This document shows positions 52,852 through 62,566 of a DNA stretch of 64,000 bases, in pieces. The notes under the pieces are model-generated. The model saw only the letters and a program-made list of their open reading frames with translations. It had not been told where the DNA came from and searched no databases. Location: contig NZ_CP080531.1 of the NCBI RefSeq assembly GCF_024746835.1, positions 930,001 through 994,000 on the forward strand, written 5' to 3'. The position numbers were made by a program, and so were the translations under genes. The number at the start of each line of letters is the position of its first letter. Position 1 is the first letter of the stretch. The stretch is from Mesorhizobium sp. AR02 (GTDB lineage: Bacteria > Pseudomonadota > Alphaproteobacteria > Rhizobiales > Rhizobiaceae).

Positions 52852-53748
52852 CTATCCGAGAGTCTGACTGGCGAGTGCGTAAGTCGTCGGCGCGCCGTCG
52901 ATGGCAAAATCGGAGAGGCGTTTGCCCAGCGACATGGTGAGCACCGTGTCGAAAACAGGTATTCCGCTGTGCGACAGAAAGGCAGCAAACTCGCCATGGT
53001 CCATGTGGGTGTCGATCCGCAGGAAAGACCCCGAATGGTCGGCCACGTGCGGCCGGACGATCGCCACGGCGTCGGCGTCGCTTTCCGCCACGACCGGCCC
53101 CACGACGTGGCCCCGTCCGAACGGCCGGCAGAGCGCGAAAGCGGTCAGCGTATCGTCCTTGAAAAGCCCATAGCCGGCCGAGTGCGCGAAAAGCCTTTCG
53201 ATGAGCGCCGCCCGCCTCACGCCAAATCCGGCCGCGTCGAGCGCGATTATCGCCGGAATATCCCTTGCGTCCAAAATCCGGACATCGTCTCGCGTATTTG
53301 CCGGCCTACCCGTCGTCTGCAAGCGGGCAATGCCCTGGCATTGATAGACTGTCTTCTCCGGCTGGAAGTCGAGCGAGAGATAGAGCCGCCTTGCCGCGCG
53401 CGTTGCATTGAGGCGCAGATCGCGCCCGGCGACCTTATCGAAGACCCGCTTCATCAGCCATTGCCCCGCCCCCAGCGTCTGCAGCCGCGGCGAGGTGATG
53501 ACCATACCCACGGTCGCGAAATCGTCGCCATGCGCGAACCACATGGCCGAACCGAGAACCCGGCCGATCTCGTCGAGCGCCACGAACCCCTCTCCCGATT
53601 CACGCAGGAATTGCCAGTCCTCGGCGCGATGCGGCCATCCCACGGCGAGCGAGTGCGCGTGCAAGCGGTCCAACTCAACGCCTTCGATGTCGCCGATCCG
53701 CATCGAGAAAGTGTCGATTTTCAAGCTTCCGGACGGCTTCAAGTCCAT
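52852..53748 (-). CDS. Double-domain GNAT acetyltransferase (YitH/HolE-like), copy 1
   Basis: The 298-residue protein has an N-terminal GNAT domain (GWPHRAEDWQFL, VGMVITSPRLQTLGAGQWLMKRVF with the acetyl-CoA loop) and a C-terminal Acetyltransf_18-like domain (ALCRPFGRGHVVGPVV, GSFLRIDTHMDHGEFAAFL). It is a clear paralogue of the protein at 62886-63725, sharing WPHR-x-x-DWQ, RPFGRG and the tail YALASQTLG. ATG 53748 gives a start matching the paralogue; ATG 53703 is possible. It is divergent from the ArgE-like gene and marks the left end of an intact catabolic cluster. Confidence 0.85.
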   Translation of the reverse strand: MDLKPSGSLKIDTFSMRIGDIEGVELDRLHAHSLAVGWPHRAEDWQFLRESGEGFVALDEIGRVLGSAMWFAHGDDFATVGMVITSPRLQTLGAGQWLMKRVFDKVAGRDLRLNATRAARRLYLSLDFQPEKTVYQCQGIARLQTTGRPANTRDDVRILDARDIPAIIALDAAGFGVRRAALIERLFAHSAGYGLFKDDTLTAFALCRPFGRGHVVGPVVAESDADAVAIVRPHVADHSGSFLRIDTHMDHGEFAAFLSHSGIPVFDTVLTMSLGKRLSDFAIDGAPTTYALASQTLG

Positions 53749-53866
53749 GCCCCTAAAAGATTGTCGCACTGAGCGCGGCACACTGGTGGCCACCCTCTGC
53801 CCGCCAACGCTAAACGAGCGGCCCAGTACGATTAGCTCGAAAGCCGCGCAGCAACGCAAGATTCAA

Positions 53867-53880
53867 CTGAAACATTTCAG
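53867..53880. promoter_or_regulatory. Inverted repeat in the divergent promoter region
   Basis: CTGAAA and TTTCAG are separated by two bases, between the divergent GNAT and ArgE-like genes. It could be an operator; no matching copy was seen elsewhere in the cluster. Confidence 0.3.
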
Positions 53881-53986
53881 CTTTCGGCACGCAATCGCGA
53901 AAGAATGCACACACTCTCCCTGGAAATCTAGCAGCATATGGTCGACGGCACCGATCCCGGCGAACCCGAACGTTTTGAGGGCTGGA

Positions 53987-55111
53987 ATGGACGTCTTCGA
54001 CATCCTCGACCGTCTCGTCGCCTTTCCATCGGTCGCCGGCAAACCGAACGGCGATATCGCCGGCTGGATCGAAGCCTATCTCGTGGAACATGGAACCCAG
54101 GTCACCCTGCTTCCAGGGCCGGAAGGCGATCGTTCCAATCTTTTCGCGACGATCGGGCCTGCCAATGTCCCGGGCTATATCCTGTCTGGCCATATGGACG
54201 TTGTTCCCGCCAGCGAGCCGCAATGGAGTTCGAGCCCTTTCGCGCTACGCCGGGAGGGCGAACGGCTCTATGGACGCGGCACCACGGACATGAAGGGGTT
54301 TCTCGCTGCGGTGCTCGCGGCCGTGCCTGCGCTGGCGGGACTGCGCCTTGCCAAGCCAATCCACCTCGCCTTTTCCTACGACGAGGAGGTGGGATGCCGG
54401 GGCGTGCCGCATTTGATCGCCCGCCTTCCCGAACTCTGCGCCAGGCCGCTCGGCGTCATCGTCGGTGAGCCGAGCGGGATGCGCGCCGTGCGCGGCCACA
54501 AGGGCAAGGCGGCCGCCCGCGTGATCATCAACGGGCGCTCCGGCCATTCCTCCCGGCCCGATCTCGGGCTCAACGCCATCCACGCCATGGCCGCTGCGCT
54601 GAGCGCGGCCGTGAGCGAGGCCGAACGGCTGACGCACGGTCCGTTCGACGCCGCCTTCGAGCCGCCCTACTCTTCGTTGCAGGCGGGCGTGGTGGCGGGC
54701 GGACATCAGGTCAACATCATCCCCGACACCTGCACTCTGGACCTGGAGGCACGCGCCATACCTGGCGTCGACCCGGCGAGCCTGCTCGCGCCTGTAAGGA
54801 CACGGGCAGAGGCCCTTGCGGCCCAAGGCTTTCGGGTCGAATGGACGCCGATGAGCGCCTATCCGGCGCTGTCGCTGCCGCAAGACGCGGCACTGGCGGC
54901 ACAGTTGGCCGAGCTGACCGGCGAAGCGCCGCTTGCCGCAGTCAGCTACGGCACGGAGGCCGGACTTTACCAGGCCGCCGGGCTCGACGCGATCATTTGC
55001 GGACCCGGCGACATCGACCGCGCCCACAAGCCCGATGAGTACATTCTCACCAGCGAACTCGCCGCCTGCCAGCGATTGATCGAGGCGCTGGGCGCGCGCT
55101 GCGCGGTCTGA
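53987..55111 (+). CDS. M20 deacylase of the acetylornithine deacetylase (ArgE) type
   Basis: The 374-residue enzyme has the M20 metallohydrolase motifs: SGHMDVVPA (metal His/Asp), GRGTTDMKGFLA, FSYDEEVGCRGV (catalytic Glu pair), GEPSGMRAVRGHKG and the lid residues NGRSGHSSRPDLGLNAIHAM. It matches acetylornithine deacetylases and would remove an acyl group from an N-acyl amino acid in the cytoplasm. The gene is not near arginine biosynthesis genes, and here it opens a catabolic operon, so its substrate is more likely an N-acylated amino compound taken up for growth. The ATG at 53987 is preferred because longer in-frame versions are unlike the family. It is 12 bases before the next gene. Confidence 0.9.
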   Translation: MDVFDILDRLVAFPSVAGKPNGDIAGWIEAYLVEHGTQVTLLPGPEGDRSNLFATIGPANVPGYILSGHMDVVPASEPQWSSSPFALRREGERLYGRGTTDMKGFLAAVLAAVPALAGLRLAKPIHLAFSYDEEVGCRGVPHLIARLPELCARPLGVIVGEPSGMRAVRGHKGKAAARVIINGRSGHSSRPDLGLNAIHAMAAALSAAVSEAERLTHGPFDAAFEPPYSSLQAGVVAGGHQVNIIPDTCTLDLEARAIPGVDPASLLAPVRTRAEALAAQGFRVEWTPMSAYPALSLPQDAALAAQLAELTGEAPLAAVSYGTEAGLYQAAGLDAIICGPGDIDRAHKPDEYILTSELAACQRLIEALGARCAV

Positions 55112-55123
55112 AAGGGAACCGGA

Positions 55124-56047
55124 ATGACATTCCTGTTCAATTCCGATGCGCGCCGCGGGGCGATCTTCGCCGATGCCTTCGCGAGAGAACTGCCGGACGT
55201 CCCCTTCACGATGGATGCCGCAACGGTCGATCCCGACGCCGTGCGTTACCTGATCAGCTGGACCGTGCCGGATAACCTCGGCCGCTACAGCAACCTGGAA
55301 ATGCTGTTTTCCATCGGCGCCGGTGTCGACCAGTTCCGCCTCGATGCGGTGCCTGCGAACGTGAAGATCGTGCGCATGATCGAGGAAGGCATCGTGCGCA
55401 TGATGCAGGAATATGTGACGCTTGCCGTGCTCGCGCTCCACCGCAACCTGCCTGGATATCTGGCGCAGCAGCGCGCCGGCGAATGGCACGACATCCCGCA
55501 GCTCCAGGCCGGATCGCGCCGGATCGGCGTGCTCGGCCTCGGGCAGCTTGGCCAGGCCGTCCTCGACCGCCTGAAGCCCTTCGGCTTCCCGCTTGCTGGA
55601 TGGAGCCGCTCGCCGCGGCGGATCGAGGGCGTGACCTGTCATCATGGCGAGCCCGGGTTGAACGAAATGCTCGTGGCCAGCGACATTTTAATCTGCCTGC
55701 TGCCGCTGACCGAGGAGACGCGCGGTTTCCTCGATGCCGACCTGTTTGCGAAACTGCCCAAGGGCGCGGCGCTCGTCCACACCGGCCGCGGGCCGCAGCT
55801 CGATCATGAAGCCCTTGTCGCCGCGCTCGACAGCGGCCATCTTTCGGCAGCGATGATTGACGTCACCGATCCCGAACCGCTGCCGGCAGGCCATCCGTTC
55901 TGGTCGCATCCGAAGGTCATTCTGACCCCGCATGTCGCCAGCGTCACCCAGCCCGCCAGCGCCGCACAGGCCGTCGTCGAAAACGTCAGGCGTTATCGCG
56001 CCGGCCTTGATCCCATCGGGCTCGTCGACCGGTCGCGCGGCTATTGA
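55124..56047 (+). CDS. Glyoxylate/hydroxypyruvate reductase A-like (D-2-hydroxyacid dehydrogenase)
   Basis: The 307-residue protein is a D-2-hydroxyacid dehydrogenase of the GhrA group, with the NAD(P) loop [34 protein letters not shown] and the catalytic histidine region [10 protein letters not shown]. The short catalytic domain start [12 protein letters not shown] is typical of the group. It reduces glyoxylate or another 2-keto acid to the D-hydroxy acid. Its place between the deacylase and a cupin suggests that a keto acid appears during the breakdown. The stop overlaps the TTG start of the cupin gene. Confidence 0.9.
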   Translation: MTFLFNSDARRGAIFADAFARELPDVPFTMDAATVDPDAVRYLISWTVPDNLGRYSNLEMLFSIGAGVDQFRLDAVPANVKIVRMIEEGIVRMMQEYVTLAVLALHRNLPGYLAQQRAGEWHDIPQLQAGSRRIGVLGLGQLGQAVLDRLKPFGFPLAGWSRSPRRIEGVTCHHGEPGLNEMLVASDILICLLPLTEETRGFLDADLFAKLPKGAALVHTGRGPQLDHEALVAALDSGHLSAAMIDVTDPEPLPAGHPFWSHPKVILTPHVASVTQPASAAQAVVENVRRYRAGLDPIGLVDRSRGY

Positions 56048-56424
56048 AGTCCAACGTGAAAGGCCATCCCTTGTCCCTGCTCAAGACCGTCGACACAAAC
56101 CCGGCCTTCCCGCCGCAAGAATCCACGGCGCTGCCCGAACGGCTGATTACCGGCAGCCCGGCCTTCAAGACCTGGGCGCAGGACGCCGCCAAAGACGATC
56201 TCGTCCACACCGGCGTCTGGGAAGCGACGCCTGGGGAAACGCGCTCGATCAAGGGCGAGACTTTCGAGTTCTGCCACATCCTCTCGGGCGTGATCGAAAT
56301 CACGCCGGACGGCGGCAAGCCAGTGACCTACCGCACCGGCGACAGCTTCGTGATGAAACCTGGCTTCACCGGGATTTGGAAGACCATCGAAACGGTCCGC
56401 AAGATCTATGTGATTGTGAGCTGA
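56044..56424 (+). CDS. Cupin (DUF861-type) protein
   Basis: The 126-residue product is a single cupin barrel of the Cupin_3 group ([52 protein letters not shown]). Related small proteins bind metal and sit in catabolic operons, but their reactions are mostly unknown. The start is not an ATG: TTG 56044 overlaps the previous stop (TTGA), and GTG 56056 or TTG 56071 are alternatives. The usual cupin His residues are only partly present (one in FCHILSG), so metal binding is uncertain. Confidence 0.78.
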   Translation: MKSNVKGHPLSLLKTVDTNPAFPPQESTALPERLITGSPAFKTWAQDAAKDDLVHTGVWEATPGETRSIKGETFEFCHILSGVIEITPDGGKPVTYRTGDSFVMKPGFTGIWKTIETVRKIYVIVS

Positions 56425-56573
56425 CAGAACCCGCGCGAGGTGCCGGCCGGCGCGGAAGATTTTGCCGTCTCTCGTGCCTGACACGCAACATTCGTCGGTG
56501 GCAGATCACCGAACAGCGCATGCTGCGTGCCGGCACGCGCTACGCTCCAGCCGATGCCGCAGAGTGGTTGTCG

Positions 56574-58037
56574 ATGAGCCTGAGCTTCGATCCCGATACA
56601 ATCCCGCTTCCCGTCGGCCATTTCATTGGCGGGGAGCTGATCGCGGCCGATGGTACGATCGAGATGCACCGACCGTCGGATGGCAGAGCGTATGCCGCCT
56701 GTCCGATCGCCGGCCCCGAGGTGATCGACCGCGCAGTGGAAAGCGCCAAGGCCGCGCTGAAGGTCAGCAACTGGGGCGGCGTCCGACCACGCGAGCGCAC
56801 CAGGGCACTCCAGGCCTGGGCCGACCTGATCGAAGCGGAGGCCGAAACGCTGGCCAGGATCGAGGCGCTGTGCTCCACCCGGCCCGTCGGCCAGCTCATC
56901 GCCGGCGACATCGCTATCACCGCCGAGCAGATCCGCTTCTTCGCCGAGTTCGCCGACAAGGAAGGCAGCGAGCTGGTGCCGACCGACGACACCACTCTCG
57001 GCATGATCATGAGCGAGCCTTATGGCGTGGTCGGCGCGATCACGCCGTGGAATTTTCCGATCTCGATGGCCGGGTGGAAGCTCGGTCCGGCACTGGCCGC
57101 GGGCAATGCGGTCGTGCTGAAGCCGTCGGAAATGACGCCCTTTTCGGCAGTCTACATGGCACAACTCGCCGTCAAAGCAGGCTTGCCGGCAGGGCTTATA
57201 AACGTGGTGCTTGGAGACGGTCCGACGACCGGCACGGCACTGACCGGCCATACCGAGATCGCCAAGGTCAGCTTTACCGGCTCGACCCGCGCCGGATCGG
57301 CCATCATGGAGAATGTCGCCCGCACCGGCGTCAAGCCGATGACGCTGGAGCTCGGCGGCAAGAGCCCGCAGATCGTCTTTGCCGATGCCGATCTGGACAA
57401 GGCCGCAACGGCAATCGCCGGCAGCGTCACCTTCAACGCCGGCCAGGCCTGCGTCGCCGGCACCCGCCTGATCGTAGAGAACAGCGTGGCCGACAGGCTG
57501 ACGGCCGCGATCCTAGAGAAGATGAAGGCGGTACGACCCGGCCCGACCTGGGACGACGCGATCCAATATTCGCCAATCATCTCGGAGCGGCAGCGGGCGC
57601 GTGTCGATGGCATCGTGCGGGCCGCGATCGAGGCAGGCGGCGAATGCCTGACCGGGGGCGGCGTCATGGACAGCCCAGGCTATTTCTACGAGCCGACGCT
57701 GATCACAGATGTGGATCAGGCCAATCCGGCGATCGTCGAGGAAATCTTCGGCCCGGTCCTGACCATCCAGACCTTCGAGACCGAGGAAGAGGCGCTGGCG
57801 TTGTCCATCCATCCAACCTACGGGCTGGCTTCCGGCCTGTTCACCGCCGACCTGTCCCGCACCATCCGCTTCGCCCGCAAGCTCGAAGCGGGCACCGTCT
57901 GGGTCAACCGCTACAGCCGCTCGCGCGACCATATCCTGCCGACCGGCGGCTACAAGCGCTCCGGCATCGGCAAGGACCTCGGCCGCGAGGCCTATCTCGC
58001 CAACCGCAGGACCAAGAGCGTCCTGATCAGCCTCTAG
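56574..58037 (+). CDS. NAD(P)-dependent aldehyde dehydrogenase
   Basis: The 487-residue enzyme has all the aldehyde dehydrogenase motifs: ITPWNFPISMAGWKLGPALAAGN, SFTGSTRAGS (cofactor loop), LELGGKSPQIVF with the general base Glu, and FNAGQACVAGTRL with the catalytic cysteine C293. It resembles enzymes that oxidise aminoaldehydes or aromatic aldehydes. ATG 56574 gives a normal N-terminus; an ATG at 56520 is also in frame. It follows the cupin after 149 bases and is four bases before the next gene. With the PuuB-like oxidase and SSADH, it fits a route from amine through aldehyde to acid. Confidence 0.93.
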   Translation: MSLSFDPDTIPLPVGHFIGGELIAADGTIEMHRPSDGRAYAACPIAGPEVIDRAVESAKAALKVSNWGGVRPRERTRALQAWADLIEAEAETLARIEALCSTRPVGQLIAGDIAITAEQIRFFAEFADKEGSELVPTDDTTLGMIMSEPYGVVGAITPWNFPISMAGWKLGPALAAGNAVVLKPSEMTPFSAVYMAQLAVKAGLPAGLINVVLGDGPTTGTALTGHTEIAKVSFTGSTRAGSAIMENVARTGVKPMTLELGGKSPQIVFADADLDKAATAIAGSVTFNAGQACVAGTRLIVENSVADRLTAAILEKMKAVRPGPTWDDAIQYSPIISERQRARVDGIVRAAIEAGGECLTGGGVMDSPGYFYEPTLITDVDQANPAIVEEIFGPVLTIQTFETEEEALALSIHPTYGLASGLFTADLSRTIRFARKLEAGTVWVNRYSRSRDHILPTGGYKRSGIGKDLGREAYLANRRTKSVLISL

Positions 58038-58041
58038 AGAG

Positions 58042-59091
58042 ATGCCGATGAAGTCTTACTCGATCGCTCTGATCCCCGGTGACGGCATCGGCCGCGACGT
58101 GACCGCCGCCGCCTGGTCCGTGCTGGAGACCGCGGCCAACCACTCAGGCTTTGCCTTGACCGGAACCGAATTCCCCTGGTCCTGCAAATACTACAAGGAT
58201 ACCGGCCGCATGATGCCCGAGGACGGCATCGCGACCTTGCGCGGCTTCGACGCCATCCTTCTCGGCGCGGTCGGCTGGCCGGCGGAGGTACCGGATTCCG
58301 TATCTCTGCACGGCCTGCTGCTGCCGATCCGCAAGGCATTCGTGCAATATGCCAACATCCGGCCGCACCGCCTGCTGCCGGGCGTGACGGGCCCGCTACG
58401 GGCGGAAAACTTCGACATATTGTGCATCCGCGAGAACACCGAAGGCGAATATTCGGGCGCCGGCGGGCGCGTGCATCAAGGCACGCTGGACGAGGTCGCG
58501 GTGGAGACCTCGATCTTCACCCGTGCCGGCGTCGAGCGCATCCTGCGCTTCGGCTTCGAGCAGGCGCGGACAAGGCGCGGCAAACTGGCCTCCGTCACCA
58601 AGTCCAACGCGCAGAAATACTCGATGGTGTTCTGGGACGAGATCACGCGCAAGCTGGCGTCGGACTATCCGGACGTTGAAGTGACCAGCTATCATGTCGA
58701 TGCGCTCGCCGCCCGCATGATCATGGCGCCGGAGAGCCTCGACGTGGTCGTCGCCTCCAACCTGTTCGGCGACATCCTGACCGACATCGGCGCGGCGATC
58801 CAGGGCGGGCTCGGTTACGCCGCCTCGGCCAACATCAATCCTGACCGCTCGGCGCCGTCCATGTTCGAGCCGGTGCACGGCTCCGCGCCCGACATCGCCC
58901 ATCTCGGCATCGCCAATCCGATCGCCGCCATCTGGTCAGGCTCGATGATGCTCGATCATCTCGGTGAGAAGGCCGCGGCCGACGGCATTATGAAGGCGGT
59001 CGAGGCCGCAACCGCCAGAGGCATAGGCACCATTCCCGGCAAGGACCGCACGGAGGCCATCACGGCCGCCGTCGTTGCGGCGCTCACCTGA
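58042..59091 (+). CDS. Tartrate/isopropylmalate dehydrogenase-like decarboxylating dehydrogenase
   Basis: The 349-residue enzyme belongs to the isocitrate/isopropylmalate dehydrogenase family, with IALIPGDGIGRDVTAAAW, the substrate-binding arginine region and the motif SNLFGDILTDIGAAIQGGLGYAASANINPD, plus EPVHGSAPDIAHLGIANPIA. The sequence style (KYYKDTGRMMPEDG, GAVGWPAEVPDSVSLHGLLLPIRK) is that of tartrate dehydrogenases, which act on D-malate and tartrate and remove CO2. ATG 58042 or 58048 is the start. It is 17 bases before the SSADH gene. The substrate is uncertain within this family. Confidence 0.9.
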   Translation: MPMKSYSIALIPGDGIGRDVTAAAWSVLETAANHSGFALTGTEFPWSCKYYKDTGRMMPEDGIATLRGFDAILLGAVGWPAEVPDSVSLHGLLLPIRKAFVQYANIRPHRLLPGVTGPLRAENFDILCIRENTEGEYSGAGGRVHQGTLDEVAVETSIFTRAGVERILRFGFEQARTRRGKLASVTKSNAQKYSMVFWDEITRKLASDYPDVEVTSYHVDALAARMIMAPESLDVVVASNLFGDILTDIGAAIQGGLGYAASANINPDRSAPSMFEPVHGSAPDIAHLGIANPIAAIWSGSMMLDHLGEKAAADGIMKAVEAATARGIGTIPGKDRTEAITAAVVAALT

Positions 59092-59108
59092 TTGCAAGGT
59101 CGTTTTCA

Positions 59109-60566
59109 ATGAAAAACCTGAAAGACAAAAGTCTGTTTCGCGAAGCCGGCCTGATCGGTGGCAACTGGGTCGCCGCCGGTTCCGGCAGGACGGTCGACGT
59201 CGTCGATCCGGCGACCCAGGCGGCGATCGGCTCGGTGCCCGACATGGTCGGTCCGGAGACCCGTGCGGCCATAGAGGCCGCGGCGTCCGCCTATGGCGAC
59301 TGGAAGAAGAAGACCAACGCCGAGCGCGCTGCTCTCCTGGAGGCCTGGCATGGGCTGATGCTGGCGCATCTGGACGATCTCGCGCTGATCCTGACGACCG
59401 AACAGGGCAAGCCGCTGGACGAGGCCAAAGGTGAGATCCGCTATGGCGCCTCCTTCGTCAAATGGTTCGCGGAGGAGGCGCGCCGCATCAATGGCCACAC
59501 CATCCCCTCGCCCACGTCCGACCGCCGCATCATCGTGCTGAAGGAACCGGTAGGCGTTTGCGGCATCATCACGCCGTGGAACTTCCCCAACGCGATGATC
59601 ACCCGCAAGGTCGCGCCGGCGCTGGCCGCGGGCTGCACCGTGGTGATCAAGCCGTCCGAGTTCACCCCCTATTCGGCGCTGGCGCTCGGCGTGCTTGCCG
59701 AACGGGCGGGCATCCCTGCCGGCGTCATCAACATCGTCACCGGCATGCCCACGGAGATCGGCAACGAGATCATGGCGAACGAGACCGTTCGCAAGATCTC
59801 CTTCACTGGCTCGACGCGCGTCGGCTCGCTGCTGATGCGCGGCGCGGCCGACAGCGTGAAGAGGCTCAGCCTGGAGCTCGGCGGCAACGCCCCCTTCATC
59901 GTCTTCGACGACGCCGATCTCGACCTCGCCCTCGAGGGTGCGCTGGTCTCGAAGTTCCGCAATGGCGGCCAGACCTGCGTCTGCGCCAACCGCATCCTCG
60001 TCCAGGCCGGAGTCTACGAAGCCTTCGCCGCGAAGCTTTCCGTCCGCGTCAACGCCATGACGGTGGGACCGGGCACGCAGCCCGGCGTCGCCATCGGGCC
60101 GATGATCAACATGGCGGCGGTCGAGAAGATCAACCGCCACGTCGAGGACGCGCTCGCCAAGGGTGCTGCGATCATCACCGAGAAGCCGGCATTGCCCGAC
60201 GGCCCACAGTATGTGGCGCCGCTGGTGCTGAGCGGCGCTACAAAGGACATGCAGCTCGCCGGCGAAGAGACGTTCGGCCCGGTCGCGCCACTTTTCCGGT
60301 TCGAGACGGAAGAGGAAGCGATCGCGCTGGCCAATGGCACGCCCTACGGGCTTGCCTCCTACTTCTACACCGAGAATTTGAAACGCGCCTGGCGCGTCGG
60401 CGAGGCGCTGGAGTTCGGCATGGTGGGCTTGAACACCGGCTCGGTCTCGATCGAAGTCGCCCCCTTCGGCGGCGTCAAGCTGTCCGGCCTCGGCCGCGAG
60501 GGCGCGCAGGCCGGCATCGAGGAATATCTCGAGATGAAAAGCTTTCACATCGGCGGGCTGGGCTGA
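59109..60566 (+). CDS. gabD: Succinate-semialdehyde dehydrogenase
   Basis: The 485-residue enzyme is an aldehyde dehydrogenase with the GabD-type features KPLDEAKGEIRYGASFVKWFAEEA, ITPWNFPNAMITRKVAPALAAG, SFTGSTRVGSLLM, LELGGNAPFIVF and NGGQTCVCANRIL with the catalytic cysteine C290. The ending VAPFGGVKLSGLGREGAQAGIEEYLEMK is typical. It would oxidise succinate semialdehyde to succinate, the last step of GABA and putrescine breakdown. The start ATG 59109 is well placed. It ends 40 bases before the stop of the oppositely transcribed PuuB-like gene. Confidence 0.93.
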   Translation: MKNLKDKSLFREAGLIGGNWVAAGSGRTVDVVDPATQAAIGSVPDMVGPETRAAIEAAASAYGDWKKKTNAERAALLEAWHGLMLAHLDDLALILTTEQGKPLDEAKGEIRYGASFVKWFAEEARRINGHTIPSPTSDRRIIVLKEPVGVCGIITPWNFPNAMITRKVAPALAAGCTVVIKPSEFTPYSALALGVLAERAGIPAGVINIVTGMPTEIGNEIMANETVRKISFTGSTRVGSLLMRGAADSVKRLSLELGGNAPFIVFDDADLDLALEGALVSKFRNGGQTCVCANRILVQAGVYEAFAAKLSVRVNAMTVGPGTQPGVAIGPMINMAAVEKINRHVEDALAKGAAIITEKPALPDGPQYVAPLVLSGATKDMQLAGEETFGPVAPLFRFETEEEAIALANGTPYGLASYFYTENLKRAWRVGEALEFGMVGLNTGSVSIEVAPFGGVKLSGLGREGAQAGIEEYLEMKSFHIGGLG

Positions 60567-60606
60567 GGCGGATTTTTGCCAAAGCCGGGCCACGCCAGAT
60601 CGACGC

Positions 60607-61881
60607 TCACTGAATCCGGTCGAGCGCCTTGTAGTAGAGGCCGACCATCGGCAGGAACCAGGGCTTGCCGGAATAGCCGGGAATGGAGGGCCATTCGAGC
60701 CCCTTCAGCGGATTGCGATCTTGGCGGCCGAGCATGGCATCGGCCAGGATCATGCCGAGATGGGTGGAGAGCTGCGCGCCGTGGCCGGAATAACCCATCG
60801 CGTACCAGACACCGTCATGATAGCCGGCGCGCGGAAAGCGGTCCTTGGTCATATCGACCAGTCCGCCCCAGCAATAGTCGATCTCGACCTTGGCGAGTTG
60901 CGGGAAGATCGCGGCAAGTCCCGCCCGCAAGATCTGTCCGCTCCTGGCGTCGGAGCGCTGGTCCGATGTCGCCGAAAAGCGTGCGCGACCGCCAAAGATC
61001 AGCCGATTGTCCGGCGAAAGCCGGAAGTAATTGCCGATGTTCATCGAAGTCACGCATGTCCGGTTGCCGGGCATGGTCGCGGCGATCTCGGCGTCGCTCA
61101 GCGGCCGCGTGGCGATGATGAAGCTACCGACGGAAATGATCCTGCGGCGGAAATAACTGAAATTCGGCGTGGTGTAGGCGCCGGTCGCCACCAGCACATT
61201 GTCGGCGCTGATCCGGCCACGCGAGGTGGTCAGCTCATGCCTGCCGCCGGCCTGCTTGCGGTCGGTCACCGCCGTGTTCTCGTAGATGACGGCGCCATGG
61301 CGGGCGGCTGAAGTGGCGAGACCCGCCACATAGCGGCCCATATGCATCATGGCGCTCTTCTTCGACAGCATCGCGCCGTGGAAGGGTGAACCGATCTCAG
61401 ACTTGAGATCCGCCGCCGACAGCAGCGCCGTATCCGGATCCACCTCGGCATGGAGGGCTTCAAAGTTGCGGGCGATCGCATCAAAATGCTGCGGCTTGGA
61501 GGCGAGCTTCAGCTTGCCCGCGCGGCGGAAGTTGCAGTCGATGCCTTCCTCGGCGACCAGTGCCTCGATGGTATCGACGGAGTCGTCCAGAGCGCGATAT
61601 AGCGCGATTGCGCGTTCCTTGCCGAGCTCCGCCTTGGCTGAGAGATAGCTGTGGGCGAGGCCGTTGTTGAGGTGTCCGCCATTGCGCCCGGATGCGCCCC
61701 AGCCCACCCGCTCCGCCTCCAGCACGGCCACCTTGGCACCGGCCTTCGCCAGCTGGCGCGCGGCGGCGAGGCCGGTGAAGCCGCCGCCGATGATCGCGGC
61801 ATCGTAGTGCCCCTCGACCGGGCCTTGCGCCCCGCCGGAAAAGGCCGGAGCGGTGTCGTGCCAGTAGGAGACGAACTTCAT
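60607..61881 (-). CDS. FAD-dependent amine oxidase, PuuB-like (gamma-glutamylputrescine oxidase type)
   Basis: The 424-residue protein is a DAO-family flavoenzyme with the FAD-binding loop AAIIGGGFTGLAAARQLAKAG, VLEAERVGWGASGRNGG and the C-terminal GGLVDMTKDRFPRAGYHDGVWYAMGYSGHG. It closely follows PuuB and related oxidases that turn gamma-glutamylputrescine or secondary amines into aldehydes. ATG 61881 gives the normal N-terminus. It is followed (minus strand) by nothing but the gabD end and is preceded by the dehalogenase gene 16 bases upstream, so the two form a short operon convergent with the main cluster. Confidence 0.9.
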   Translation of the reverse strand: MKFVSYWHDTAPAFSGGAQGPVEGHYDAAIIGGGFTGLAAARQLAKAGAKVAVLEAERVGWGASGRNGGHLNNGLAHSYLSAKAELGKERAIALYRALDDSVDTIEALVAEEGIDCNFRRAGKLKLASKPQHFDAIARNFEALHAEVDPDTALLSAADLKSEIGSPFHGAMLSKKSAMMHMGRYVAGLATSAARHGAVIYENTAVTDRKQAGGRHELTTSRGRISADNVLVATGAYTTPNFSYFRRRIISVGSFIIATRPLSDAEIAATMPGNRTCVTSMNIGNYFRLSPDNRLIFGGRARFSATSDQRSDARSGQILRAGLAAIFPQLAKVEIDYCWGGLVDMTKDRFPRAGYHDGVWYAMGYSGHGAQLSTHLGMILADAMLGRQDRNPLKGLEWPSIPGYSGKPWFLPMVGLYYKALDRIQ

Positions 61882-61897
61882 CGGCAATCCGCCTGTT

Positions 61898-62566
61898 TCA
61901 GAGCCCAACCACGCCCGCAAGACCCGAAATGTCCGATATCTCGACATAGCCGTAGTACGGGTTGGCCGGTTCGTGGCCGCGATTGACCCATACCTTGTTC
62001 TTGATGCCGAGATCGTGTGCCGACATCAGGTCGTAGCGGAACGAAGACGAGCAGTGGAGGATATCCTCCGGGCCGCAACCCAGCCTGTCGAACATATATT
62101 CGAAGGCCTTGAAGCGGGGCTTGTAGGCCTGCGCCTGCTCGGCCGTGTAGACGGCATGGAACGGCGCGCCGAGCTTCTCGACATTGGACATGATCTGCAC
62201 GTTCATGGCGTTGGACAGGATGACCAGCGGAATTTCCTTGGCGACCTTCGCCAGGCCGGCCGGAACGTCGGCGTGGGGTCCCCAGGTCGGAACGCGCTCG
62301 TAGACCACCCCAGCATCGTCGGCGCTGAAGGCGACGCCGTTGCGCTTGCAGGTGCGCTCGAGCGCGTTGTGGACGACATCGGCATAGGGCTTCCAGTCGC
62401 CCATGATCTCGTCGAGCCGATAGGCCGAGAAATTCTTGATGAATTCCTGCATGCGCGGCTCATCGAGGCGGCTGCCGTAGAGGTCGCGCGCCGCTTCCGC
62501 CATCTGGAAATGGATCAACGTGCCGTAGCAGTCGAAGGTGATGTATTTGGGCCTGAAGGAAGCCAT
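61898..62566 (-). CDS. Type II haloacid dehalogenase-like hydrolase
   Basis: The 222-residue protein is a HAD-superfamily enzyme of the L-2-haloacid dehalogenase type: the nucleophile is D12 in ITFDCYGTLIHF, with VILSNAMNVQIM (motif 2), a lysine in YKPRFKAFEYM and a late SSFRYDLMSAHDLG motif. Many annotated members act on other substrates or have no known one. ATG 62566 fits the family start. It begins a two-gene operon with the PuuB-like oxidase. It is followed on its upstream side by about 320 bases of divergent promoter region. Confidence 0.88.
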   Translation of the reverse strand: MASFRPKYITFDCYGTLIHFQMAEAARDLYGSRLDEPRMQEFIKNFSAYRLDEIMGDWKPYADVVHNALERTCKRNGVAFSADDAGVVYERVPTWGPHADVPAGLAKVAKEIPLVILSNAMNVQIMSNVEKLGAPFHAVYTAEQAQAYKPRFKAFEYMFDRLGCGPEDILHCSSSFRYDLMSAHDLGIKNKVWVNRGHEPANPYYGYVEISDISGLAGVVGL